Positions 1 to 7,954 of a stretch of 64,000 nucleotides of DNA are shown here, piece by piece. This DNA comes from Streptomyces sp. NBC_01232 (GTDB lineage: Bacteria; Actinomycetota; Actinomycetes; Streptomycetales; Streptomycetaceae). The position numbers and the translations under genes are program-made. The stretch spans positions 2,732,501-2,796,500 of the forward strand of contig NZ_CP108518.1 of NCBI RefSeq assembly GCF_035989885.1. The letters are read 5' to 3'. How positions within the stretch are numbered: the stretch's first letter is position 1; each line of letters opens with the position of its first letter. The notes under the pieces were generated by a model. It had not been told where the DNA came from. It ran no database searches and worked only from the letters and a program-made list of their open reading frames with translations.

Positions 1-431
1 CGGACGGGGAGCGAGACCATCATCAGGGCCGTGAGCACGGGCGCGGCGAGCAGCGCGGTGCGCCGCGGCACCGGGTCGGGAAGGCCGCGCGCGGCGACGA
101 GCCCGATGGCGGCGACGCACAGCAGCGTCAGGCAGGTCCAGGCGACCTCCAGCGACGGGGCGGCGAGGCCGGCCAGTGGCTTGAGGACCAGCCCGGCGAA
201 GGGGGTGCCGGAGAACTGGCCGGTTTCGTAGATCGACCCGGGCAGGCTCCCGGGGAGGTGGAAGCCGTTCAGCCACTCGCCGGGTGGCACCCGCAGCACT
301 GCGGCGGCCTGTCTGACGGCGAGGGCGCCCGCCAGCGCCCACAGGAGGAGGCGTGCTGCCCCGAGCCTGCTCTCATCGCCTATGACTCCGGCATGTCCGT
401 TCGCACCGCTGTGCTCTGCCGCGTTAGCCAC
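1..431 (-). CDS. GT87-type membrane glycosyltransferase, N-terminal part (runs off the window)
   Basis: An open minus-strand frame starts at a GTG at 431 with GGGAGG about 10 bases upstream and is open to the window edge, giving 143 visible residues. A short polar N-terminus is followed by a hydrophobic segment (about residues 25-45), a loop with GSLPGSIYETGQFSGTPFAG (about 58-77), then two more hydrophobic stretches and MMVSLPVR at the edge. This resembles actinobacterial GT87 (DUF2029) polyprenyl-phosphate-mannose-dependent mannosyltransferases. From memory, streptomycetes carry such a domain fused to a PAP2 phosphatase; the C-terminal part is not visible. Membrane location is clear; the exact sugar and acceptor are not. 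Confidence 0.6.
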   Translation of the reverse strand, partial: MANAAEHSGANGHAGVIGDESRLGAARLLLWALAGALAVRQAAAVLRVPPGEWLNGFHLPGSLPGSIYETGQFSGTPFAGLVLKPLAGLAAPSLEVAWTCLTLLCVAAIGLVAARGLPDPVPRRTALLAAPVLTALMMVSLPV

Positions 432-538
432 GCCTCGCCGGCCTCCCGCCGTTTTGACCGCAACCCTGACTTCGCCCGGCTGCCGCGCTCCATTACCCGC
501 ACGACGATATCTCCCGCGGGATACCTAGGATGGCCCTC

Positions 539-898
539 ATGAGCATCGTGAAGATCAACGCACTGACGGTTCCCGCCGAGCAGCGGGAAGTTCTGGAGCA
601 GCGTTTCGCCTCGCGGGCCGGGGCGGTGGAGAGCTCGGACGGGTTCGAATGGTTCGAGCTGCTGCGTCCCGTGGAGGGTACGGACCAGTACTTGGTCTAC
701 ACGCGGTGGCGTTCGGAGCAGGACTTCCAGGCGTGGATGGAGGGGCCGATGAAGGCCGCTCACCAGGGCGGGGGCGGCGCGGCGGGCGGCGCGGCTGCCG
801 GCGGTGAGGGTGGTGGCGAGCGGCCGAAGCCCGCGGCCTCCGCCTCGACGGTGTGGTCCTTCGAGGTCGTGCAGCAGGCGGCGCCGAAGCAGGCCTGA
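539..898 (+). CDS. Antibiotic biosynthesis monooxygenase (ABM) domain protein
   Basis: A 119-residue protein beginning MSIVKINALTVP. The ABM ferredoxin-like fold is suggested by the N-terminal strand, by FEWFELLRPVEG (about 38-49) and by YLVYTRWRSEQDFQAWM (about 54-70). Such proteins are small dimeric monooxygenases or IsdG-like haem-degrading enzymes. Residues 80-100 form a Gly/Ala-rich insert before the final strand TVWSFEVVQ. The ATG at 530 is in frame, but 539 matches the usual family start; neither has a strong ribosome site. It is monocistronic and faces the next gene convergently across a hairpin. Which substrate is oxidised cannot be told. Confidence 0.72.
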   Translation: MSIVKINALTVPAEQREVLEQRFASRAGAVESSDGFEWFELLRPVEGTDQYLVYTRWRSEQDFQAWMEGPMKAAHQGGGGAAGGAAAGGEGGGERPKPAASASTVWSFEVVQQAAPKQA

Positions 899-906
899 CG
901 CGGTGC

Positions 907-937
907 GGGGCCCGGCCCTCTTCCGGGCCGGGGCCCG
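907..937. terminator. Hairpin between convergent genes
   Basis: GGGCCCGGCCC at 908-918 pairs with GGGCCGGGGCCC at 925-936 across a six-base loop. It lies just after the ABM gene stop and faces the minus-strand gene ending at 1016, so it can act as a bidirectional terminator. Confidence 0.6.
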
Positions 938-1015
938 TGGTGGTGCGTGTCGCAAGCGTCGCGGATACCGCGGGTTCTACGGGCCGGGCAACGGTCAGGC
1001 CCGCAAAGCGCCGTG

Positions 1016-1411
1016 TCAGGCCCAGAAGGCGTCTTCCTCGTCGATGTCCGCGGTGCACGCGTCAATGTCGGTGATCTTGTTGCCGATGATCGTGAAGAAG
1101 AGTCCCTGGCGGATCTCGATGCCGCGGTCTCCGCGGTCACCGCGCGCCGTGTGGAAGCTCATCACGTGGCCGCGCCCGTCCGCCAGCACCGATTCCAGGT
1201 GCACCTGGAAGGTGCCGCTGGTCTCCTCGCCGAGGCGGCGGTAGAGGTCGAGGACGTTCTCCCGCCCCTTGTGATGCCCGGACAGGGGGTTGCTGCCGGG
1301 CACGTGGTGGATGACGTCGGCCGTCAGCAACGTGCCCATCATCTCCATGTCGCCCTTGCCGAAGGCTTCGTAGCCGCGGCGGACCAGGGCACAGTCGGGA
1401 TGCTCTGACAT
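1016..1411 (-). CDS. SnoaL-like / NTF2-fold protein
   Basis: A 131-residue protein starting MSEHPDCALVRRGYEAFGKG. The helix 'RRGYEAFGKGDMEMM', the pocket segment HHVPGSNPLSGHHKGRENV and the strands QVHLESVLADG and IRQGLFFTIIGNKITDID are characteristic of nuclear-transport-factor-2-like ketosteroid-isomerase or polyketide-cyclase folds. The GTG at 1423 also fits the frame, but its Shine-Dalgarno would touch the codon; the ATG at 1411 sits 12 bases from GGAGG. No biosynthetic partner is nearby, so its ligand is unknown. Confidence 0.7.
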   Translation of the reverse strand: MSEHPDCALVRRGYEAFGKGDMEMMGTLLTADVIHHVPGSNPLSGHHKGRENVLDLYRRLGEETSGTFQVHLESVLADGRGHVMSFHTARGDRGDRGIEIRQGLFFTIIGNKITDIDACTADIDEEDAFWA

Positions 1412-1519
1412 GGCGTTTCCCACCCTCCGGGTACGCGAGGAATGTCCTTTTTCCTATCATCGGCCCGGCCCTGTGGATATTCCACGCGGGAGATCCTCCG
1501 CGAACTCCACAATGACGCC

Positions 1520-2065
1520 ATGACCACTCACAGCGAACACCGCACAGCCACCTCATCCGCCACCCCGTCCGCTTCGGCCCGGTCGTGGACCGTGACCCCC
1601 GAGCCCTTCACCACCCGGGACGCCACCGCCCTGCGCCGCGCGTACTACGCCGAGGTCGCCGGCCGGTACTGGGAACGGCAGGTCACCGAAGCCGAGATCG
1701 ACCAGGGGCTGCTGGACTTCCCGGACGACGAGCTGGTCCCGCCGACCGGGCGGTTCGTCGTGGGCAGGCTGGACGGCGAGCCCCTGGCGTGCGGCGGGGT
1801 CCGGCTGCTCGACCCGGTCACCGCCGAGCTCACCCGGGTGTACGTCGACCGGCGCGCCCGCGGCACGGGCGGCGGGGCGGCCCTGCTCGAGGCCCTGGAG
1901 GCGGAGGCCCGCGCACTGGGCGCCGGGCGGGTCCGGCTGGACACCCGGTCGGATCTCGTGGAGGCCCGGACGCTCTACGCGCGGCACGGGTATGCGGAAA
2001 TACCGGCCTACAACGCGAGCCCCTACGCCGGCCACTGGTTCGAAAAGATCCTCACGGCGCCGTAG
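1520..2065 (+). CDS. GNAT family N-acetyltransferase
   Basis: A 181-residue protein with a Ser/Thr/Ala-rich N-terminus, then a GNAT fold. It shows LACGGVRLLDP (about residues 89-99), AELTRVYVDRRARGTGGG (about 102-119, strand 4 with the R/Q-x-x-G-x-G/A acetyl-CoA loop as RARGTGGG) and LDTRSDLVEARTLYARHGY (about 140-158). It should transfer an acetyl group from acetyl-CoA to a small molecule or protein amine. The ATG at 1520 was chosen over the in-frame ATG at 1442 because the longer N-terminus is unlike the family. The substrate is unknown. It is divergent from the SnoaL-like gene. Confidence 0.85.
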   Translation: MTTHSEHRTATSSATPSASARSWTVTPEPFTTRDATALRRAYYAEVAGRYWERQVTEAEIDQGLLDFPDDELVPPTGRFVVGRLDGEPLACGGVRLLDPVTAELTRVYVDRRARGTGGGAALLEALEAEARALGAGRVRLDTRSDLVEARTLYARHGYAEIPAYNASPYAGHWFEKILTAP

Positions 2066-2120
2066 CCACTGGCCGGCGACCACCGTCGGGGCGGCGGGGC
2101 AGCAGGGCAGCAGCTACGGC

Positions 2121-4190
2121 CTAGTGGGCGGCGTGGTCCCGGCGCGGCTCGGAATCGTAGGGCTCCTCGGCATCGGAACCGCACAGCTCCGTATTGAGCT
2201 GCTCCACCAGTTTCACCAGGTCGGTCGGACGGTCCGGGCCCCACCAGTCGCCGAGCAGCTCGGCGAGGGACTCCTGCCGGGCGTCGGCGAGCTTCGCGGC
2301 GCAGATCCGCCCCTCGTCGGTCAGGACCAGCGGCAGCCCGTCCCGGACGGCGAGCCCGCGCCCCTCGATCTGACGGGCGGCATCCGTGATGATCTTCAGT
2401 GGCACATTGGTGCGGTCGGCGAGCAGCGAGGGCTCCGCGGAGCCGTACTTCTTGATCCGCAGCAGCAGCCAGCTGGCCGCGGGCAGCAGGTCGTAGCCCG
2501 CCTTCTCGGTGATCTTCTCGTAGACGTGGCGGCGGCCCTCACGGGTGCCGAGGACCGACAGCGCGCGGGCGACCTCGTCGTGGGAGGAGCGGTGGACGGG
2601 GTTGGAGGCCAGGGTCTCCGTCACATCGGGGGCGGTGACCGAGCCGCGGAGCTTGTCCTCCTTCAGGAACCAGGCGATCACGAAGGCGATCAGGACGATC
2701 GGCACGGCGTACAGGAACACGTCGGTGATGGCGGTGGCGTAGGCGTCGAGCACCCGCGGCTGGAGGTCGGCGGGAAGTGCGCCGATGGCCCGTGGGTCGG
2801 CCTCCAGCTGCGCGACGCTCGCACCGGCCGGCAGCGTGACACCGGCGAGGGAGGCGGACAGCTTGTCGTCGAGCTGGTTGGTGAAGACCGTGCCGAAGAT
2901 CGCGACGCCGAAGGAGGCTCCGATGGAGCGGAAGAAGGTGGCACCGGAGGTGGCGACCCCGAGATCGGCGTAACTGACCGCGTTCTGCACCACCAGGACG
3001 AGTACCTGCATGACCAGGCCGAGCCCGGCGCCGAAGACGAAGAAGTAGACGCTCATCTCCAGGGTGGAGCTGGTGCGGTGCAACTGGTGGAGGAGGAGCA
3101 GGCCGAGCGCGGTCACCGCCGTGCCGGTGATCGGGAAGACCTTCCAGCGCCCGGTACGGCTGACGATCTGGCCGGAGACGGTGGAGGTGATCAGCATGCC
3201 GATCACCATCGGCAGCATGTGGACGCCGGACATGGTCGGTGAGACGCCCTGGACGATCTGGAGGAAGGTCGGCAGGTAGACCATCGCGCCGAACATCGCG
3301 AAGCCGACGACGAAGCTGATCACCGAGCAGAGGGTGAAGGTGCGGATCCGGAACAGGCCCAGCGGCAGGACGGGCTCGGCGGCCTTGCGCTCGACGAGGA
3401 GGAAGCCGGCGAGCAGTACGACGCCGAGGACGGCGACGCCGATGATCCGGGCCGAGCCCCAGCCCCAGGTGCCGCCGAGGGAGGCGACGAGCACGAGGCA
3501 GGTGGCGACACAGGCGATGAGGAAGGTGCCGAGGTAGTCGATGCGGTGCTTCGAGGAGCGTGCCGGGATGTGCAGGACGGCGGCGATGACGACGAGCGCG
3601 ACGAGACCGATGGGGAGGTTGATGTAGAAGACCCAGCGCCAGGACAGGTTGTCCACGAACAAGCCGCCCAGCAGCGGGCCCAGCACGCTGGTCGCACCGA
3701 AGACACCGCCGAAGAGGCCCTGGTACTTGCCGCGTTCACGCGGCGGGACGATGTCGCCGACGATCGCCATCGACAGCACGATCAGTCCGCCGCCGCCGAG
3801 GCCCTGCAGGGCGCGGAAGCCGATGAGCTGGGGCATGTCCTGGGCGAGCCCGCACAGTGCCGACCCGATGAGGAAGAGGACGATGGCGTACTGGAAGAGC
3901 CTCTTGCGTCCGTACTGGTCGCCGAGCTTGCCCCACAGGGGGGTGGCGGCGGTGGAGGCGAGCATGTAGGCGGTGACGACCCAGGACAGGTGCGCCATGC
4001 CACCGAGGTCGCTGACGATGGTCGGCAGGGCGGTGGAGACGATGGTCTGGTCGAGTGCGGCGATCAGCAGGCCCAGCAGCAGGGCTCCGATGGAAACGAG
4101 TACCTCGCGGGAGGTGTGCTCGGCGCCGGGGCCGGTCTTCGCCGGGTCGGGAACAGGGTCCATCGCTTCCGCGGTCACATCCTGAGCCAT
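2121..4190 (-). CDS. DHA2 (14-TM) MFS drug exporter with C-terminal winged-helix domain
   Basis: A 689-residue protein. The start ATG at 4190 follows GAGGAGG. Residues about 35-520 are an EmrB/QacA-type permease: SIGALLLGLLIAALDQTIVS, then the motif A loop GKLGDQYGRKRLFQYA and motif C-like GPLLGGLFVDNLSWRWVFY, and a last membrane segment near ITDVFLYAVPIVLIAFVIAW. The roughly 150 residues after it are soluble and MarR/PadR-like (helices, RQIEGRGLAVRDG, LVLTDEGR). It should export hydrophobic compounds using the proton gradient. Fused helix-turn-helix tails occur in streptomycete MDR proteins; their role is unclear. The divergent upstream gene encodes a peptidoglycan-binding protein. Confidence 0.88.
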   Translation of the reverse strand: MAQDVTAEAMDPVPDPAKTGPGAEHTSREVLVSIGALLLGLLIAALDQTIVSTALPTIVSDLGGMAHLSWVVTAYMLASTAATPLWGKLGDQYGRKRLFQYAIVLFLIGSALCGLAQDMPQLIGFRALQGLGGGGLIVLSMAIVGDIVPPRERGKYQGLFGGVFGATSVLGPLLGGLFVDNLSWRWVFYINLPIGLVALVVIAAVLHIPARSSKHRIDYLGTFLIACVATCLVLVASLGGTWGWGSARIIGVAVLGVVLLAGFLLVERKAAEPVLPLGLFRIRTFTLCSVISFVVGFAMFGAMVYLPTFLQIVQGVSPTMSGVHMLPMVIGMLITSTVSGQIVSRTGRWKVFPITGTAVTALGLLLLHQLHRTSSTLEMSVYFFVFGAGLGLVMQVLVLVVQNAVSYADLGVATSGATFFRSIGASFGVAIFGTVFTNQLDDKLSASLAGVTLPAGASVAQLEADPRAIGALPADLQPRVLDAYATAITDVFLYAVPIVLIAFVIAWFLKEDKLRGSVTAPDVTETLASNPVHRSSHDEVARALSVLGTREGRRHVYEKITEKAGYDLLPAASWLLLRIKKYGSAEPSLLADRTNVPLKIITDAARQIEGRGLAVRDGLPLVLTDEGRICAAKLADARQESLAELLGDWWGPDRPTDLVKLVEQLNTELCGSDAEEPYDSEPRRDHAAH

Positions 4191-4316
4191 CGATACCTCC
4201 TCAGGCCGGATCAACATCTCCATCCTGAGCGGTGTGTCCGGTTATGGCCTCTCGGGCGGTTGGGAGGGCCCCTGCGGGTCTGCATAATCGCAGGCAATAG
4301 CCAGGAGGGGAGTCCA

Positions 4317-5252
4317 GTGAGCCGTCAGCACTGTCCAGAATGCGGCGCCGCCGGCGCGGGCTGCGGGTGTGTGCCGGGGGTCGGTTTCAACCCCTTGCGC
4401 ATCCGCCCGTACGTGACGTTGCCCGACCCCGGCGAGCCGGACACGCAGGTGTCCCCGCAGCCGGTGTCCGGCGCGGTCGCGCCGAACCCGCATCAGGCAC
4501 CGGCTCCGGTGCCGGTGTCCGGGCAGGACGACACCCCGGCGTACGGGATACCCGTGCCGCCGCTCGACGTGCCGTGGCCGGCCGGGCCGCAGCACGCTCC
4601 GCATCCGGCCGAGACGGTCCAGCTCCGCACGATCCCGGCAGCGGACCACACACCCGGCGGCGGATGGGGAGGGGGCGGGGGCGGGGGCCCGGAGAGGCGA
4701 ACCGGCCCCACCTCCCGGAAGCCCCTGGCGCTGCTGCTCGGCGCCGCGGCGGCGGTCGCCCTCAGCGGGACGGCCGTGGCGGTGTGGGCGCTCCCCAGTT
4801 CCAGTGGGAGCGATGCGGCGCTGGTCGAGGCGAAGCCGCCGGCGCCCGTGTCGAGCGCCGCCCCTGCCGCGCCGTCCGCGAGCCCGTCCCCGCGGAGGAC
4901 CGGCCCGTCCGCCTCGGCCTCCCCGTCGCCGAGCGCCTCGAAGTCGGCGTCCCCGTCGCCCAGCGCGTCCCGTACGACGGCGCCGGCGTCGCCCAGCCCG
5001 ACTCCGAGCGCGAGCCGCGCCTCCAGCCCGCCGCCCACCCACGCCCCGACCCTGCGGTACGGGGACACGGGTCCGGAGGTGGAGAAGCTCCAGCGGCTGC
5101 TGTCGGCGCAGGGTCTGTACCGGGGCAAGATCAACGGCCGGTTCGACTGGCGGGTGGAGGACGCCCTGTCGGAGTTCCAGTACGACATGGGCATCGACCA
5201 TCAGGAGTGGGGCTTCTACGGCCCGATCACCCGCAAGGCTCTGGAGGGATGA
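4317..5252 (+). CDS. Membrane-anchored peptidoglycan-binding protein with N-terminal zinc-ribbon-like motif
   Basis: A 311-residue protein read from the GTG at 4317, nine bases after GGAGGGG. The N-terminus HCPECGAAGAGCGC has spaced cysteines like a zinc ribbon. A Pro-rich cytosolic segment follows, with one membrane helix near residues 135-158 (LALLLGAAAAVALSGTAVAV). A Pro/Ser/Ala-rich external linker follows (about 165-240) and a C-terminal PG_binding_1 domain (about 245-311: GDTGPEVEKLQRLLSAQGLY, DALSEFQ, GPITRKAL). Orientation implies the C-terminus binds cell wall outside. CCTGCG at 4271-4276 and CGCAGG at 4289-4294 form a small dyad near the likely promoter (CATAAT). Confidence 0.8.
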   Translation: MSRQHCPECGAAGAGCGCVPGVGFNPLRIRPYVTLPDPGEPDTQVSPQPVSGAVAPNPHQAPAPVPVSGQDDTPAYGIPVPPLDVPWPAGPQHAPHPAETVQLRTIPAADHTPGGGWGGGGGGGPERRTGPTSRKPLALLLGAAAAVALSGTAVAVWALPSSSGSDAALVEAKPPAPVSSAAPAAPSASPSPRRTGPSASASPSPSASKSASPSPSASRTTAPASPSPTPSASRASSPPPTHAPTLRYGDTGPEVEKLQRLLSAQGLYRGKINGRFDWRVEDALSEFQYDMGIDHQEWGFYGPITRKALEG

Positions 5253-5304
5253 GGGTCACATGCCCGCCGGTGGCGCAGACCGCCCTTTATTTTGTATCGT
5301 GAGG

Positions 5305-5357
5305 GAACAAAGTGGTTCCGTCCTCATTCCCTGACCGGTGGACGGAACCACTTGTTC
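5305..5357. terminator. Strong palindrome/hairpin between peptidoglycan-binding and HAD genes
   Basis: The left arm (5305-5323) and right arm (5340-5357) pair over 18 bp with one bulged A, around a 16-base loop. It lies 52 bases past the upstream stop and about 30 bases before the HAD start. A T/C-rich stretch (TCTCTTTCCC) follows. It may be a terminator or an operator or attenuator for the HAD gene; the sequence alone cannot decide. Confidence 0.55.
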
Positions 5358-5386
5358 TCTTTCCCGCCCCGTCTGGAGCCCCGCCG

Positions 5387-6070
5387 ATGCCGGCCAGCAC
5401 CACCACCGCACCTGTCGTCCTCACCGCCAAGGCTCTGCTCCTGGACATGGACGGCACGATCGTCAACTCCGACGCGGTGGTCGAGCGCTGCTGGCGCGAC
5501 TGGGCGGTGTCCCACGGGCTGGACCCACAGGAAGCCATGAAGGTGGTCCACGGGCGCCAGGGCTACGCCACCATGGCCGTACTCCTGCCGGATCGTCCCA
5601 TGGAGATCAACCACGCCGAGAACGCGGTGATGCTGGCCCGCGAGACGGCCGACACCGACGGCGTGATCCCGGTCGCGGGCGCCCCCGAGTTCATGGCCTC
5701 GATCGACGGGCTGCCGCACGCCCTGGTCACCTCCGCCGACGCCGCCCTGGCCACGGCCCGGATGACCGCCGCCGCCCTGCCGATGCCCGCGATACGGATC
5801 ACCGCCGAGTCCGTACAGGCCAGCAAGCCCGATCCCGAGGGCTTCCTCATGGGCGCCGCAGCACTGGGCGTGGACCCGGCCGACTGCATCGTCTTCGAGG
5901 ACTCGGCGGCGGGCATCACCGCGGGCCGGGCGGCGGGCATGCGCGTGATCGGCGTGGGCCCCCGCGCAGCCACCCACGCCCCGACGGCCCACGTCCCGAA
6001 CCTGACGGCCCTCCACGTCACGACCACCGCGGACGGCTCGATCACCCTCACGGTGCGGGCAGCGGCGTAG
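5387..6070 (+). CDS. HAD-IA sugar-phosphatase-like hydrolase
   Basis: A 227-residue HAD protein. Motif I is LLLDMDGTIVNSD (about residues 17-29), with aspartates as nucleophile and acid/base. Motif II is the region LVTSADAAL (about 117-125), with KPDPEGF (about 151-157) supplying the motif III lysine and FEDSAAGITAGRAAGM (about 173-188) supplying motif IV. The pattern is that of the 2-deoxyglucose-6-phosphatase/beta-phosphoglucomutase branch (subfamily IA), so it should dephosphorylate a small phosphorylated metabolite. The ATG at 5387 was chosen for GGAG upstream; the frame is open earlier to 5312. It stands alone behind the 5305-5357 palindrome. Confidence 0.82.
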   Translation: MPASTTTAPVVLTAKALLLDMDGTIVNSDAVVERCWRDWAVSHGLDPQEAMKVVHGRQGYATMAVLLPDRPMEINHAENAVMLARETADTDGVIPVAGAPEFMASIDGLPHALVTSADAALATARMTAAALPMPAIRITAESVQASKPDPEGFLMGAAALGVDPADCIVFEDSAAGITAGRAAGMRVIGVGPRAATHAPTAHVPNLTALHVTTTADGSITLTVRAAA

Positions 6071-6152
6071 GACGTACGAACCCACCGCGCCCGGGACCAG
6101 GCCGCAGGGCGGCGGCTTCGGGCGGCGGGATCCCGGCTGGGCGGTGGCCGGA

Positions 6153-6496
6153 GACGTGTACGGGGGTTTCCCGTCAGTCCCATCGTCTCTCCGTGTCGGG
6201 CCGGCCCCTCAAGGGCGCTCCTCCTTCGTCGTCGCGTCGCTACGCGATGTCGCTGCGCTCCACCCTTGACCGCCCGTCCCGCCCCGGACATACGAAGACT
6301 GCCGGGAAACCCCCAAAGGAACGGGCCGGGGGACAAGAGACAGGAACGGGGCGGCCGGAGAAGCCCTGCCCGGTCGGGGCCGGCGCATCCCAGAGGCGGG
6401 GCCCATCGGCACCAGGGCCCGGGTCGGGGGAGGCGCGTCCGATCGCTACGCGCTCCTCACCTCTCAGCGTCTCCAGCCCGTCCTGGGCCGGACATA
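6153..6496. repeat. Inverted repeat copy L (344 bp)
   Basis: This stretch is matched, in reverse orientation, by 7955-8300. By eye the two agree at roughly 85-90 percent of positions. The outer thirds are nearly identical (for example CCGTGTCGGGCCGG and GTCCGATCGCTACGCGCTCC), with a more divergent centre. No credible protein lies in either copy. Short open frames ending ATTKEERP occur in both, but they change in composition between copies. From memory, similar stretches are dispersed between genes in Streptomyces. Confidence 0.85.
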
Positions 6497-6572
6497 GGCC
6501 GCCCACGGCCCCGGTGCGCCCGTCGCCATGCGTCCGACGACCGTCCGGGGCCCGCCATAAGCCGCCCACGAC
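6478..6572. repeat. Two spaced ~32-bp direct repeats
   Basis: 6478-6509 and 6541-6572 are alike at about 26 of 32 positions and share GCCGCCCACG. They sit at the inner edge of inverted repeat copy L. The rest of 6573-6719, up to the minus-strand gene end at 6720, shows no gene or clear signal. Confidence 0.5.
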
Positions 6573-6719
6573 ACCCCAGCGCTCCTCATGGAGGGCGTCT
6601 GAGGGCTGTCCGGGGTCGAAAGACGGCCGACAGCGGCTATTTCGTCGTGGAGTCGGGTCAGTGAGAGCGGGCGACTCAAGAGGTCGCCGATTCACCCCAA
6701 TTGCACCGTTTGGCGATGG

Positions 6720-7805
6720 TCAGGACGGCTGGTTGATCCCGCCAGCGAACGACGTACGAGCGAACCAGGTCCGCGTCTCGTCTGCGGTCAGGACGCGGCT
6801 CAGTTCGGCCGTGCCGGGGAGATGGGGGAAGAACCGGTCGGCGTTCCAGCTGCGCCGGTACGTCGGCTCGTCGAGCACGAGCAGGCGGCGCCCCTCCACT
6901 ACGGGAATGTCGTCGGGCAGCCCTTCGTTCCAGATCCGCTCGCCGTCCGGGGCGAGGAGCTCGAAGGCGCCGGTCGCGGCGGCCTGGGTGCGCCCCTGGG
7001 CAGGTTCGGGATCCGTGGCCAGGCGGACGCTCTCCGCCGAAGGGGCAGTGCCGGGCACCTGGCCCCCACCGATGAGGACATGGGCGAGCAGGGTGTGCAA
7101 TTGGAAGTTGTCCCCGATGCCACCTATGCGCACCTCGAAGCCGGTCCCGGTGGGCTTGTGCAGCACCACGAGGGGCTCGTCGTCCAGAACCGCCAACGCG
7201 TACGCGAGGCATTTGAGGTCGTGACGGTCCAAGGCAGCCACATCACGGCAGGCGGGGAGGATCGCGGATGCGTGCCGTCGGCGCACTTCAGCACTGCGGC
7301 ACAGCACGGCCAGCGCGGGCGGCTGCCATCCCTCGACCGAGCACCAGGCCAACGCCAACCGCAGGGCATCGTGCACGTCGCCGCCGAGGCGGGCCAGCAG
7401 CGCGTCGTCGATGATCTCTTCGTTCGGCTCCGGCAGTTCGTCCCCCGCAGCGCCGGTGGAGGTCCAGCGGCGGGCGAACTCCAGGGCGTCCATCAGCTCC
7501 TGGTGGACGCTGCTGAGGATCGGCACGGCGCAATCGGCCGGATCGGCCCCGCGCTCGACACAGAAGCCGGCCGCCATCGCGAGCATCCTCCGCGGGCCGG
7601 TGGGCGGGAAGTCCGGAAGCAGCGCCGCCAACCGGGGTCCGGCCAGAACGCGTTCAGTGTTCGGCGCCGACTGCACGGCCTTCACCATGGCGGTGAAGGC
7701 ACGCTCGGTGCGGCCGCCATCGCGAGCGGCAACCGCTTCCTCCAGCTCGGACACAATGGCGGTGAGGCCAGAAGCCTTCCGCTTCCACTTGAAGATCACC
7801 GGCAC
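6720..7805 (-). CDS. Uncharacterised protein framed by inverted repeats
   Basis: A 361-residue soluble protein that I do not recognise. It starts MPVIFKWKRKASGL at a GTG (7805). The N-terminal two thirds look helical (ELEEAVAARDGG, RMLAMAAGFCVERG, DDALLARLGGDVHDALRLAL). The C-terminal part is more beta-like, with FQLHTLLAHVLIGGG near residues 235-249 and RRLLVLDEPTYRRSWNADRF near 305-324. No membrane helix or signal peptide is seen. The ribosome site is weak (AAGG). The first residues VIFKWKRK could also start from the GTG at 7799. The neighbours on both sides are the inverted repeats, and no operon partner is visible. Function unknown. Confidence 0.7.
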   Translation of the reverse strand: MPVIFKWKRKASGLTAIVSELEEAVAARDGGRTERAFTAMVKAVQSAPNTERVLAGPRLAALLPDFPPTGPRRMLAMAAGFCVERGADPADCAVPILSSVHQELMDALEFARRWTSTGAAGDELPEPNEEIIDDALLARLGGDVHDALRLALAWCSVEGWQPPALAVLCRSAEVRRRHASAILPACRDVAALDRHDLKCLAYALAVLDDEPLVVLHKPTGTGFEVRIGGIGDNFQLHTLLAHVLIGGGQVPGTAPSAESVRLATDPEPAQGRTQAAATGAFELLAPDGERIWNEGLPDDIPVVEGRRLLVLDEPTYRRSWNADRFFPHLPGTAELSRVLTADETRTWFARTSFAGGINQPS

Positions 7806-7857
7806 ACCTTAGGCTCGAGGCCTGTCCGACATGGTCTGACCAAGACCGTTCGAATCC

Positions 7858-7882
7858 TTTCGACCGCTATCTGCTGTCGAAA
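7858..7882. promoter_or_regulatory. Short palindrome upstream of the uncharacterised gene
   Basis: TTTCGAC (7858-7864) and GTCGAAA (7876-7882) are exact inverted arms around 11 bases, about 55 bases upstream of the GTG at 7805. The stretch is less GC-rich than its surroundings, as expected of a promoter. It could be a repressor site for that gene. Confidence 0.3.
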
Positions 7883-7954
7883 TCGTTACCGCGCAAAGAG
7901 CCACCCCAGCCGGCCGTCAGCCGCCGTCGATGCGAGATACCTGGGGCATGGGCG

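Noticed and set aside
3546..4316. N-terminal extension of the peptidoglycan-binding protein
   Set aside because: The open frame runs antisense to the exporter gene; the real GTG at 4317 has a good ribosome site.
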